Part shown: piece after piece, positions 1 to 10,209 of the stretch
Numbering within the stretch: the stretch's first letter is position 1
Layout: each line of letters starts with the position of its first letter
Origin: Phymatolithon calcareum
Lineage: Eukaryota > Rhodophyta > Florideophyceae > Hapalidiales
NCBI GenBank assembly: GCA_977006965.1
Contig: OZ345375.1
Location: 2,523,109 to 2,587,108, forward strand
Length of the DNA stretch: 64,000 bases
Direction: 5' to 3'
Position numbers and translations under genes: made by a program
Notes under the pieces: generated by a model
What the model was told of the DNA's origin: nothing
What the model saw: the letters and a program-made list of their open reading frames with translations, nothing else
Databases searched by the model: none

Positions 1-493
1 TGGCTCTTGTTTTGCCACGCCGTGTCTGAAAAGGGAGCTGGTTGGTTAGTTTGACGGTAATATGCGACCAAGTGCGAAGATCCGATTGAATATTATGCCC
101 CGAGAGAGGCGAAACAAATGCGCTTGCTGGTCATGTCTTAAAACATGAAGGTACAAAGCGGCAAAAACTGGGTGTCATGCAATTATTCGCCACAGAAGTG
201 GACAGCGAGAGCAAACGTCTGATCTCTCGAGCAGCAGCAATAGCGACATTCATGGACTTGCAGCCGTTCCAAAGGGAACTCGTAAATGGAGCAATTCGCT
301 TTGGAGATTTTCAAAGCTGGCTCTAAAATGCCTCCTGGAGAGCGGGTCAATCCGCGTGAATTCTTTCCTTGTCCCAATAGAGTAAAAGCCTAGGTTTACT
401 CATAGATGCTTTGCGCAACGCTGCCTCCAAATCCGGTTGAGGTCATGTTAGACCAAACCGCACGCCCCTGAAGACACAGAAAATGATTTCAGA

Positions 494-877
494 ATGAATC
501 GCGATGACAATGCTATGGGTCATTTTTCCCTCAAGAGATTTTTTGCGTCATCAGTCCCACGAGGGATGGGTACTCACAAAGAGGAGGTTCAAAAGTATCT
601 GGAAATGGTCCGAAAAGCGACTTTTTCTAAAACTGAAAAATTAGTAGACAATGACGAAGATTTCGGCGTGGTGCAGTCTGAGCGCAATTTTCCTAGAATG
701 CGAAAGGTTGCACTCAGACTTTACGCCACTCCGGCCTCATCCTGGGAATCTGAGAGAGTATTTTCCTTCATGGCGGAGATAGCCACCAAGGAGAGGTCTC
801 GTCTAGAGCCAAAAGCTCAGGATTTCGTGATGTATATTCATTCTCTGTACTTGTCCGAAAAGCTTTGCGTAGACTAA
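494..877 (+). pseudogene. hAT-family transposase C-terminal fragment
   Basis: A 127-residue open frame whose second half carries the hAT dimerisation signature: a short helix, then a serine-rich turn followed by SERVFS, then an arginine/leucine stretch and a hydrophobic tail (YIHSLYL). In hAT transposases (hobo, Ac, Tam3) this region lies at the extreme C-terminus and mediates dimerisation. Full-length proteins are roughly 600-800 residues, so this is only the tail. No catalytic RNase-H-like core or BED zinc finger is visible in the 490 bases upstream, so the copy is truncated or continues decayed beyond the window. The family call is fairly secure and the fragment is almost certainly non-functional. 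Confidence 0.7.
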
Positions 878-2771
878 AGTAGTAGTATTCTCTAAAACTT
901 CGTCGACAAAATCTCACTCTTCCGTTTACTTGTTAAAATAAATCGTTTTTTCTCCAAGGCCTTTGTTGTTTATCACGGTGGGTTGATTGAACATATGGAT
1001 TGCATTTTCAAGTCCTCCCGTTTTCCTATCGTCCTCTACATATTGAATTTTCACTGCTCCAACCAATAGTTTTTTTGCATGTCTGCACGCATGGAACGGG
1101 ATGAACTCATTACATACGATAGAATATCATGCACAGTGTATTTACGTCCTGAATATCTCAAGTTTGCCTGTATAGGAACAATATTGCTCGGCAAGAGAGT
1201 CAATTTCCCATATAGAGCCGTAGCGCAGATTACTATTTCGCTTGATTTCCTTCTCTTGGTACTTTCGAGCGACTCCGACAGCGGGCTTCTTCCTATTTTA
1301 CCCCACTATTATATTTCACAGAGATTCAAGATTAGGTTGAAAGCTCTTGATTCGTTTCTCTTAATCTTGCCGTTAAGTGCGGAGCAGGTGCTCCGCATAG
1401 GAAATGCATTTAATGTCGAACTTTGTCCTCGAATATCGTGGACAGAATGCAGCGGGGTATAATTACTGCAAGAACTGATTTTTAGATTTTTCAGATTTTC
1501 GCGTTTGTTTGCGTACAGCCAGACGTTTCTCTGGAAGAGTGAAATTGTATCAGGGAAACCGGCAAGAAGCAACAATCGCGAACAGAACGAATCCAGAATT
1601 TACTTCGTTTAGTTGGGAAGCATTGGCAAGACTATTCTGTTCCCAAAAAGTGGCTTTCCAAATAGAAAGATCAGGGTGCCATTTCAGTTGTAAAAATTAA
1701 TCCTCGTACGCCATCCATTTCCTTGAATTGTCATTATCGCAACGCTGCCGGCAAACCCCCGTGCTATCCTTTAGCAAAACGACGTTTGTACCCAAGCCAC
1801 ACTGAAATTGAGACTTTCATCCATGCCGCGCTCACGCCCCGCCAACTTTTCACTAGCGACACGGTCTACTCCAGTGATTTACACTTGAATTCTCCCCTGT
1901 CTATGAAAATGCACTTGCTTTTCACGAGATACGATGCACTGATAGAATCTTGAATGGCAGCCACCGGTGGGTCACAATTTTAGGGCGTGATGACATTTCG
2001 CAAAACGGACATAACGTTCAGCTCCTCTTCACTTTGATTAATTTGAAGATTCTCAGTATCTCCATTGAAATCAGCCTTCTACGGAAGGAAAGCCCAATCA
2101 GTGAACGGAAAGGCACAAAACCTTTGACACGATAAGCTATGATGGTATTGCGATGTAAATTTGACTGTGTGTCAAACGACCTGAGATAAACGCTGATTGG
2201 AAAAGGAAAGAACCCTTAGCGGTGTAATGGTCGCACGCACAGGACATTAGATTGGTGTTGAGCATGTTGCGGCAAGCTCGGGCGTTTTCCGCAGCGCTCA
2301 TGCCGCCGTACTGAGTGGATGCTACTCACTTCGGCGATGATGGCGACGGGGCTGAAACCCGTTGCTTTTCGATCAGCGTATTTCCCAATATATAGCTCTC
2401 CCGCCTTCGTCACTCTCCAAAAAGGATTCATTTCGTGCTAGATAGTGGCGGTCACCATGCCCGCCTTGCGATGTGTTTTTCTTCTTCATGGTCCGCTTGT
2501 CCGAAAGAAACATGCAGCAGGAGTCTGATCCAGGGCACAGCATGAAAGAGCCTTTGATGAGACGCATGAGACATGGAATGCGGTACTGATGCGGAACGGA
2601 AGCGGAGCGGAAGCAGAACGGAAACTGCTGTAGAACTCGGTGGAGTGAAATCATGCTGAAGTTTTAGAGTGTTACAGAGATTGAAATGAAACTGAACGAT
2701 TATAATTATCTAATTGGAGGGAAACGTTTTTGTCTCTCTGTGTTCCAATCTTTTTGACTGAAGATCGAACA
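878..2771. other. Non-coding stretch, no recognisable feature
   Basis: Only short open frames with no recognisable motif occur here. The sequence looks like aged repeat DNA between the hAT fragment and the piggyBac-like element. I see no tRNA, no clear tandem repeat and no terminal repeats. Confidence 0.5.
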
Positions 2772-3197
2772 TTAACCCCCTCGTGCTGCTACAATTGAGG
2801 TTTATTGGGACACAGTAAAATAATTCTTTTGCGAGGCCCATGCGCATCAAAACACGTCATAGAGTATTTCCTGTCATTCCCCATGTGTATGCGCTCGTAC
2901 TGAACAAGTTTGGAGTGAGTTCGCGCAGGGTACGCGAAGCTACAAGCAAAGCCGCGATTTTCCTGTCCAAATGTGCCTATTCGTTGAGATGATGTAGACA
3001 GTTAGCAGTTGCGCGTTCGGATATTATTTAAAGGTGGATGTCATCTTAAGCACAGTACCTGGACCATTTTTTTCGTTTTCACAAAATCGGCTGAAAAAAA
3101 AGATACGGCCAGTTCTACATCGACCAAAACATTCGAATTTGGCCCCTAAACTGAGCTTTTCGGCCTGCGTGTCCTCTGCGCTTCATCTGTGTACCCA

Positions 3198-3680
3198 ATG
3201 AGCTACGATCTGACTATAAGTCATTGCGGCCTGAATGGGAAATGTGTTTTCATGATGAGAGGAGCTTTTGGAGACCACGAGAGAGCCATGTATGCTCTTA
3301 GTGCCTTCAAAACAGTGCATTTACGATCGGTTGCCATGCAGATAGGAATGTATATTATGAAGGCAGTCGCAGATGGAGGAATGGGAGGATCAATTGAGGA
3401 CTTTGTTTTGCTCTTGACACTTCTCAACCCAGAAAAACTAGAGTCGTTTCATGACGCAGAGGAATACGTATCGCAGAAGATGGTCTGGAGAGAGAGCTCC
3501 ATGAATTCGACTGGAAGGTACAGTTCTGATGTGTACCGCTGTCATTGGCGGTACATACTAGCTAGTCGCACGGGTTATTCTCGCCGTGTAGATGTAGGAT
3601 CGCGTAACGGGATATCACCGGAGATCAATAGTGCTCTACGAGCGTTCAACTGGCAAGATTCCAACTTCTATGAGTCTTAG
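3198..3680 (+). CDS. Hypothetical ORF inside the piggyBac-like element
   Basis: A 160-residue open frame from the ATG at 3198, on the strand opposite the transposase remnant. I do not recognise it. It contains a hydrophobic helix-rich stretch near residues 35-75 (KAVADGGMGGS, then FVLLLTLL) and a basic C-terminal third. It may be a chance frame, a passenger gene, or a piece of an older element. Nothing indicates expression, so the coding call is weak. Confidence 0.22.
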   Translation: MSYDLTISHCGLNGKCVFMMRGAFGDHERAMYALSAFKTVHLRSVAMQIGMYIMKAVADGGMGGSIEDFVLLLTLLNPEKLESFHDAEEYVSQKMVWRESSMNSTGRYSSDVYRCHWRYILASRTGYSRRVDVGSRNGISPEINSALRAFNWQDSNFYES

Positions 3681-3759
3681 ATAGTGGACAATGCGATACT
3701 GCGCACTCTTGACAAATCAGAGATAGAAACAATTCCATAGTCTGGGTCTGTATTGGTGT

Positions 3760-4257
3760 CTAATGCCTTTTCTCCGCGGCATGTAGGCTATACCAGCTTC
3801 CCAAATCCCCGAAACATAAAGGTATCCTACAATCAAGGCATGCGTACCGTGTTCTGCATCTACATCCAGGAAATGAACAATAGGGCCGCACGGGTAATCC
3901 ATGAACGTCATCAACCTTAGCAAGCTGATGAACGCCCTGCATTTCGATGTGCCTATTTTTTTCGTTTGGCTCAGGCGGCCTTTTGGACGGCAGTGAACCG
4001 GCTCCCGGATGCAGCTTCTCATGGTCTGCACTGTCTGGTGTGTCTGGAGACTTTCTTTTTCGGCCGCGCTTCTTCAACTCTCTGAGAGCGAATTGTTTAG
4101 TTCTTAACGAGCGAACATCTTCTTCTAAATCTGTCCCGTCCGCAGAAAATTGTGTTTCTGCCCACCGTTTTAGACGGTCTTTCTTGCAGGAAAGACTTCC
4201 CGCCGTAGGGAGTCTCAAGGATCTGAAGCAATTCTCCAATGCTTTTCCAGGCCACAT
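3760..4257 (-). pseudogene. piggyBac transposase C-terminal Cys-rich remnant
   Basis: A 165-residue minus-strand frame. The last 45 residues have the spacing of the piggyBac C-terminal zinc-binding module: C-x4-C-x-C-R-T-R-Y-x-C-x2-C-x4-LCF, ending in a Trp-Tyr-x-Leu-His that resembles the terminal aromatic/His pair. Upstream there is a basic linker (KKRGRKRK), as expected for a nuclear localisation segment just before this module. The catalytic DDD core is not visible further upstream, so the transposase is truncated. The position inside a TTAA-bounded element supports the call. A different zinc-ribbon protein is the main alternative. Confidence 0.5.
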
Positions 4258-4765
4258 CCGGTCTTTCCGTTTAGAGCCTGCTGGATCCGAAAATTATGTT
4301 GATGAAGATATAGAGATGGAACCCGTTCCTACCTGCACAACGAAGGAGCGCGGGGACTCTTCAGAGCCATCCATCTTTGTGCTTCTCTTGCAGCGGACGT
4401 CCAATCCGAGAACTTGATGATGTCAAAATGTATGCGCTCTCTGTGATTCTGATGGTAAAGCTTCTGAACTGCTTCCTTCCTGTGTACGTCACTCTCTACA
4501 GTATAGATCCAACAAAACTTACTCATGCTCTGAAAAACTGTACGCATAACATTCCTAAGACCCTAGTGGTACGACGAACGTAGATTAAAATGGTGCTGGG
4601 GCTCAGTAACAGCGATCAATACCCCGAAAGGTGTATTTTAAGACCCGAAATGGACTATCATTGAATTATTTTAACAATAAAATCTGCAAAAAGTATCCAC
4701 AAAATAAGAATGACCCAAACAGGACAGATTTGTCCGGAAATGGATGTGCAGTACGAGGGGGTTAA

Positions 4766-6060
4766 AAGTTTCTACTCCTCACTTATCGGAATGGAGTTGA
4801 ACTTTGGGGGGGGGGCGGTAAAATCACAGCGTTTTTGATCGAAAATGGTAACTGCTTCTGCCCAATAAGACCGGCGAGAGGGACTTAGTTTTAGAACATT
4901 TTAAAATTCCGTTCGTTCGATTTCCGTCCGTTGCGTCCTGCGTCTCGAACCCTAGACTTCTCTGAGCTCTCAGTCCTTTTATATTGTTTTAAATTTGCCT
5001 TGGAAACATCTTTACAGAAATTTTGCCGGCTCGGCAAAAAGGGAATGTTAACAAGCCAGCTCTGCTAGCTTTCCATGCAATCTTGCACAACTTGGAAAGC
5101 AAGCACGTTGCTTATCTTGGCCAGCTTTCAACTACCCCTGCGGGTCTTTTGTAGCAAACAAAAAAGTTTTCTAAAATGTAGAGATCGAACTATGGAATAG
5201 TTCAAGAACTATTTTTTAAAATAATTCTTGATGTATTATACCTCAAGCTCCATGGCCCTCCACTCACGACCAATGAGTGAAGAGCGATGAGGAATCAGCT
5301 ATTCCTCGCCGTTTCGTTAATATATTCTTCTTCCAGGTGCGCTTGGTCATCAGAGCGACTGTATTGCATTCTAATCCTTATGTTGGGGCTGCTCTGGCCG
5401 ATATGTCTGTTGCGGGAGGTTGAAAATCGCTTTCAGAGGTGACGTTCGTAATAAGATGACCCCTAGATGATCACCCGTTCGTGGAGGTTCCGCCGTTCGA
5501 TCCGGTGAGGCAGAGGATCTAGTAGAACCTGGCTGTGCTGCATGCCAGAGCCCAGGCGTATAAAACACTTTTCTGCGGGTTAGAGTAGACGGCAAATGCT
5601 CAAGTCAGTTTTATCGTCGGCGATAATTGCTATGGTTATCAAGATACAAATCCATTAAACATGCTGATTATTCGAGCTGAGAGAGATTACCACGAGGCGT
5701 TGAATTGATTGAATGGTCAATGGTGGTTCGACCAAAGTGGTTGCAATATTGATACATCGAGTCTACGACTGCAACCGGCCCCCTGCTCGTCGGGCACTGT
5801 GCAATTGGGGTCGAGCCGATCGGAATGTGACGCGTGATATCGAGAGTGGGAGTGACAGATGATATCGCAGCGGGTGGCGGCTTGAGAGGGCGAAAGTGCG
5901 AGGTGAGGGATGCGGGGATTGGCGTCGATAAGACGAGCGACTCAAAGTGGACTGAGCCAAATATGGGGAGCGAAGCAGACATGCGAATGAGACGACAATA
6001 GGCGGAGCGTTGTAAAGTTATCTGTACACAGTGTAGATTTACCTGAAAAAACTTAACGGT
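4766..6060. other. Non-coding stretch with one weak ORF
   Basis: Mostly AT-rich sequence without recognisable features. A minus-strand frame at 5668-5982 (104 residues, Ser/Pro/Thr-rich, starting at an ATG) could be the N-terminus of a decayed retroelement gag or an unrelated exon. I cannot assign it. Confidence 0.35.
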
Positions 6061-6395
6061 ACCGTATCGAAGATGCTGGCCGCTATAACCAAAAGAACAA
6101 TAGCCGAAGAAGCAAGAGAGCCCTCAATGCCAGTGATACAATGGATTAAGGACCGTCGCTGCGAATGGTTAGGATATGTGCTACGCATGGAGGAGAATAG
6201 GCTCGTTCGCAGGATACTACGACAATGCGTACCCAGAACATATGCCTCTTTCCTTGGCGGTGTACCAAACCAAGATATTGAATCGGTCATAGCAAACGCC
6301 TCCGACCTAAGCAAGTGGAATCAAATAAAGCCTTCTAAACGTTCTAGCCTCATAGGAGAATAAAGCAATCATCACCAGTGTAGATTTAGAGACCG
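6061..6395 (+). pseudogene. LINE-type retrotransposon 3' end (reverse transcriptase C-terminus)
   Basis: A 96-residue frame contains the motif R-C-E-W-L-G-Y-V-L-R-M, followed by N-R-L-x-R-R-I-L. This is the conserved region C-terminal to the reverse transcriptase domain in many non-LTR elements (W-x-G-H-V-x-R-M family). The frame ends just before a TAA-rich tail with ATC repeats, as expected for the 3' end of a non-LTR element with a short repeat tail. Only the last ~300 bases remain. A 5' truncation of this kind is the normal outcome of LINE insertion. Confidence 0.6.
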
Positions 6396-6404
6396 TCTAG
6401 TGCA

Positions 6405-6585
6405 ACAAATGATGATGATGAAGATGATTGCTTTATTATCCTAAGAGGCCAGCTCTTCTAGAAGGCTTCATTTGATTCTACTTTCTGAAGTCGGAGGCGT
6501 TTGTTACAGCTTATTCGATAACTTGGCTTGGTATATCGCCAAGGAGAGAGGCGTATGTTCCGGGTACGCAATGTAGTAGTATAGT
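6405..6585 (-). mobile_element. Second LINE 3' tail, inverted relative to the first
   Basis: The reverse complement of this stretch aligns with 6235-6385 (about 80% by eye), including the block GCAATCATC and the segment around ACGCCTCCGAC. The copy contains stop codons. Its tail runs into an ATC trinucleotide run at 6405-6425. The 3' ends of the two copies therefore face each other with only about 20 bases between them. Confidence 0.6.
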
Positions 6586-6589
6586 ACAA

Positions 6590-9219
6590 CAAATGGGTAT
6601 AAGTCAACAATTGACTCTTGATTGTCCCTCTCCCTTAGAGCGGAGCTATGTCCAATTCTACTCCAGTATCCTAGCGTTGATTTTCTACTTCACTATCCAA
6701 AACTCATTCGTTGCAGAATCGCACAGTAGAAGACGAAGCGCGTAGCGTGCAGAGGTTTTTAAAATTCTGTACGTTTCGTTTTTCGTCTTCTTCTCTGTAC
6801 TCTCGCTTATAACGGCGGGGCTGTGGACAGTATAACAAGCCCTCCGAGCCGGTCACATACGTCATATCTTGTTCCTGAATTAATTTTGATGCATAGAAAC
6901 CCCAGAGCATCGGCGGTAACTTGCTTTCATTTCAGCTACTTTGCCCAGCCCTGTCCCTTTGCAACAGTACAGCGGACGATCATTGTTACTGTTCTTCCTA
7001 TCAAGAAACAACCAGCTTACTTGTTTGCTTATCCCTTGCCGCATGGATACCACATCTAAGAGATGCTCAAACTATTTTTAAACAAAAAAATGTGTCATCT
7101 AAATTAGAATCGATTGACTACTTGTACTTGCCAACCCTTTGGCACCGCCTTGACGGAGAGGACTTCAAAGCTGTTCTCGCCTCAAGCTCTAGGCGCACGC
7201 GATCTGGAGACGTCCTCATGTCACTTGTTTCCATCGGATTAATATCCCTGGTGAAGCCGCAGTCGTGAAACAGCTGGATATTCACTCTCTGTTCTCGGTA
7301 GCTAACGAAGGGAATGAAGAGTTGACGTTTCGATATGAGCTCCAAGGTATGCTATTGGCAATTTCTTGTCGGAAAGGAAGGTCTCTGTATTGGACGTCTG
7401 CTGAGTGCATCGATACCGCAATCCATTTCGAAGGCAATTAGTGTGTCGCCTTATGTTCAAGAAACTATGTCCTGTATAGGCAACAATCGCAGGCACTTTC
7501 ATGAGAGGCCTTCGATGCATCCATCTCTATCGACCAACAATCCCATGGCTTAGCCAAGCTGTGTGTGCCGGCAGAAGAACTTCTACGATTACTGGCTAGC
7601 AGGACCAGCTCCAGAATGGGCGGACGGTAGAATAGTGGGGAATTGAATCAATCCAGAGCGGTCACAGGCTTTTTCTTCTTCTTCTTTTCGGAGTTGTCGA
7701 ACAACTCCCCATCATTACGGCTACAGTAGACTTTAACAGATACGAGTGGTATTTGACGTCACAACAGCTCTAAGCCGCACAAAGTGCAAAACTTCGGGGA
7801 GCTTAACATCTAAAGCTCTACGCAGTCAATCTTCAGCCGTCGTCCTTCAAAGGGATGACCCGGGTTGGAAACCATTTAGGATGCTCATGGTAGCTGGTCA
7901 TCTCGTTACCTTCTTTCAACTCCTTCTGTCCTCTCTCCCAGGCTTTTTCAATATCACACTGTAGCGACCGTACCTATGAGACTACAGCAGGCTTATCGGA
8001 GTGGTGAATGGATTTTCACTCGTCACCGCTGCACGGCACATGAGATCGACAAGCCTGTCGATGCGCCGCTCCAAGGCGGTTTAGAAAACGGGGGAATGAG
8101 CAGTCGACTTCGAGCTGCTTCGCGCCTCAAAACTGTCCCGATAGCTCGGAGTCTGGTTCTGTTTCAATTTGTCGAGGTGCAAACCAGGTTTCCCGCGGCA
8201 TATCCCTGACCTGTCCCATTTGTGAGGTCGATTGTGTGGGAAAATATTTCTCCATCTTCTAGGAAGGAGCCTTCTGCCAGAGCATCGTAAGCCCTACATC
8301 CGCCTGATTTGGGTTCGTTCCCGTCGGAACACTGAAGAATGCAGAATTTATAAAGGCCCAGCTCGCAGGTGTAGTGAGAAGATTGTACTGTTGGAGTTCA
8401 GGCTTGGGCGCTGAGGAGCGAAACGAGTTGAGCGAGTTGTGCCTTTACACTCAATGAGCACCTACGTATGTTATGAATATTAAAAATGAAATATCTACAA
8501 TAAAGAAAGAAATAAAGTAGACTGCCTGGTTTTGTCGACGCTTTTGCACATCTGTGGACATTATGGCTCTCAGTTGTGGAGTTTCAGTTGTGCCGACAAT
8601 GGAGAGGTGGTACACCCTTACAGCGAAGCATTGTTGTCACCCGAACGAAACCGGCAGGTGGAATAATGTCGGCTTGCATTTGTTACGGACTTCTGCCTCA
8701 CGGAAAAATGGGTGCCTCCAGAAGAGTATCCCGTGTCGACAGACAAGTCTCCGGAGCTTTGCGACGCGGAGGAGACATTGTTCATACAGCAACGAGTTAA
8801 ACAGCGAAATCTAATTGAGCAAGCAGACTTCAGGCGGCTCCACACGATCGTTCTGAATTTCTCGTCCGTTCTGAACACATGGTGTTGGTACTTCTGCACT
8901 TTGATAGCATTAACGCTTTGAAATCAGTCAAAGAACGATTGCATGAGATTTATTCGAAATCACAGCAGAGGCTGCACCATTCGGTTCGGCAATATCTAAA
9001 ATGTAAGGACAATTCTCAAAAAAGCAAAAATTACCGTAGTACAGTGCAACAATTCTTTTCGATGCGGACCTCAGAAAGATTGCGCCAATTCTGGCAATTT
9101 ATGCATACCACACTCTTTGCAGTACAGAAGTGAACTGTATCGGGAAGTGATACGTCCCACTCAAGCGAGGTCCCTGAACAGAAGTTGGGATTTCGGAAGC
9201 CATTCCATTCCAATTCGAC
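6590..9219. other. Non-coding stretch before the gene island
   Basis: Many short overlapping frames on both strands, none with a convincing motif. No repeats with clear termini were found. Part of 8.9-9.2 kb probably serves as the promoter of the small two-exon gene that follows. Confidence 0.4.
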
Positions 9220-9898
9220 ATGGCGTCTTCTACCAAGCAAGGGTTTACTTCTGCAGATCTAACGCAAAAGATGCAACAGCTCCAAAATGCAAACAAGCTC
9301 AAGGCAAATGAGATGACCACTTCCGTCAAAAGTCTGCTAGACGACCGCTTGTCTTCTATCGACTCGGCTTTAAATGTATATCTTTCGCGATTTCTTTGCT
9401 CACCACCCGCCTCGCACAGTACAGCAAACATGCAATAACTAAACCACAAGATTTGTCCAAAATGCATTTTTTCTTTTTTAAATCCAAATGGATCAGGACA
9501 CTGCGAATATTGTAGCACCCATAATGAACGAAATTGAAAATACGTTGCGGGTGGTGCATGAATCATTGAAGAAGGCAGCAGATGCTCTCGCGCAGGAAGC
9601 TGTTCCATATGAGAAAGAGACAGGCCCAGCCCCAGGGTCGAAACATCCCAGACAAGAACTTCATTCTACCGATCATGAGGGGGACACAGCATCGCCGATG
9701 CAGCCCGAGTCCCCTGCCGTTGCGGAAAATTTTAAGGTGAGCAAAATGAATGAGTCTAAAGCCACGGCTAAACACACTCCCCGACGCACTCCACGCCTAA
9801 CGACCAGGCGAGTGCGCAAATCGGCACCCCAGCCAGCTAGTGAGCCCGAGGATGATGATGAGGGCAATGACAAAACCTATGTCGGAAATACACAGTGA
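9220..9898 (+). CDS. Two-exon gene, small coiled-coil protein of unknown function
   Basis: Exon 1 is 9220-9375 and exon 2 is 9497-9898. The 121-nt intron begins GTATAT and ends GATCAG, and the phase-0 junction restores one continuous frame of 185 residues. The join places two amphipathic helical stretches together: the end of exon 1 (LLDDRLSSIDSALN) and the start of exon 2 (a run with ESLKKAADALAQ). This suggests a coiled coil of about 100 residues. The C-terminal third is basic and Thr/Pro/Arg-rich (PRRTPRLTTRRVRK), then turns acidic, as in many nuclear or chromatin-associated proteins. I do not recognise the family. It lies 311 bases upstream of COG1 on the same strand. The intron call rests on consensus sites and frame continuity, not transcripts. 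Confidence 0.55.
9376..9496 (+). other. Predicted 121-nt intron
   Basis: GT...CAG boundaries with a T-rich stretch (ttttttctttttt-like) about 20 bases before the acceptor. Exon phases agree on both sides. The intron contains in-frame stops that would otherwise end exon 1. Confidence 0.55.
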
Positions 9899-10209
9899 AG
9901 TAGTTGCTCCGACCGAACTGCAACTGAATGCACAGAAAGTCTTGCAACAGGAATTCTGTGCAAAGCGCTTGGCAACGAATTCGGTCATGAAGCTAACATG
10001 ACTATCATATTACAGAAGTCCGCAATTCTTTACCATGGGGACCATAAAATTTGTAGCAAAAAACACGATTCTTAGCAGGTCATTCAAAATTGTCGCAAAT
10101 GACTGCTTATCATCAGTATTGATACCGCAGCTTGACGCGCTTTGCCGTCGCCAGACCGAACCGAATCTCTTGCTATTCTCTTCCGCGCGACATCCTGCAC
10201 CCGAGCGGC

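Larger units (their letters stand above)
2772..4765. mobile_element. piggyBac-like DNA transposon, deletion derivative
   Basis: The element is bounded by the tetranucleotide TTAA on both sides (2772-2775 and 4762-4765), the hallmark target site of piggyBac transposons. Just inside lie inverted termini: CCCCCTCGTGCTGC on the left matches the reverse complement of the right end (CCCCCTCGTACTGC) with one mismatch. At about 2 kb it is shorter than autonomous piggyBac copies. The only transposase-like piece is a Cys-rich C-terminal module on the minus strand (3760-4257), so most of the catalytic core is missing or decayed. The TTAA sites, matching termini and zinc module together support the family. 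The internal origin of the rest is not clear. Confidence 0.68.
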
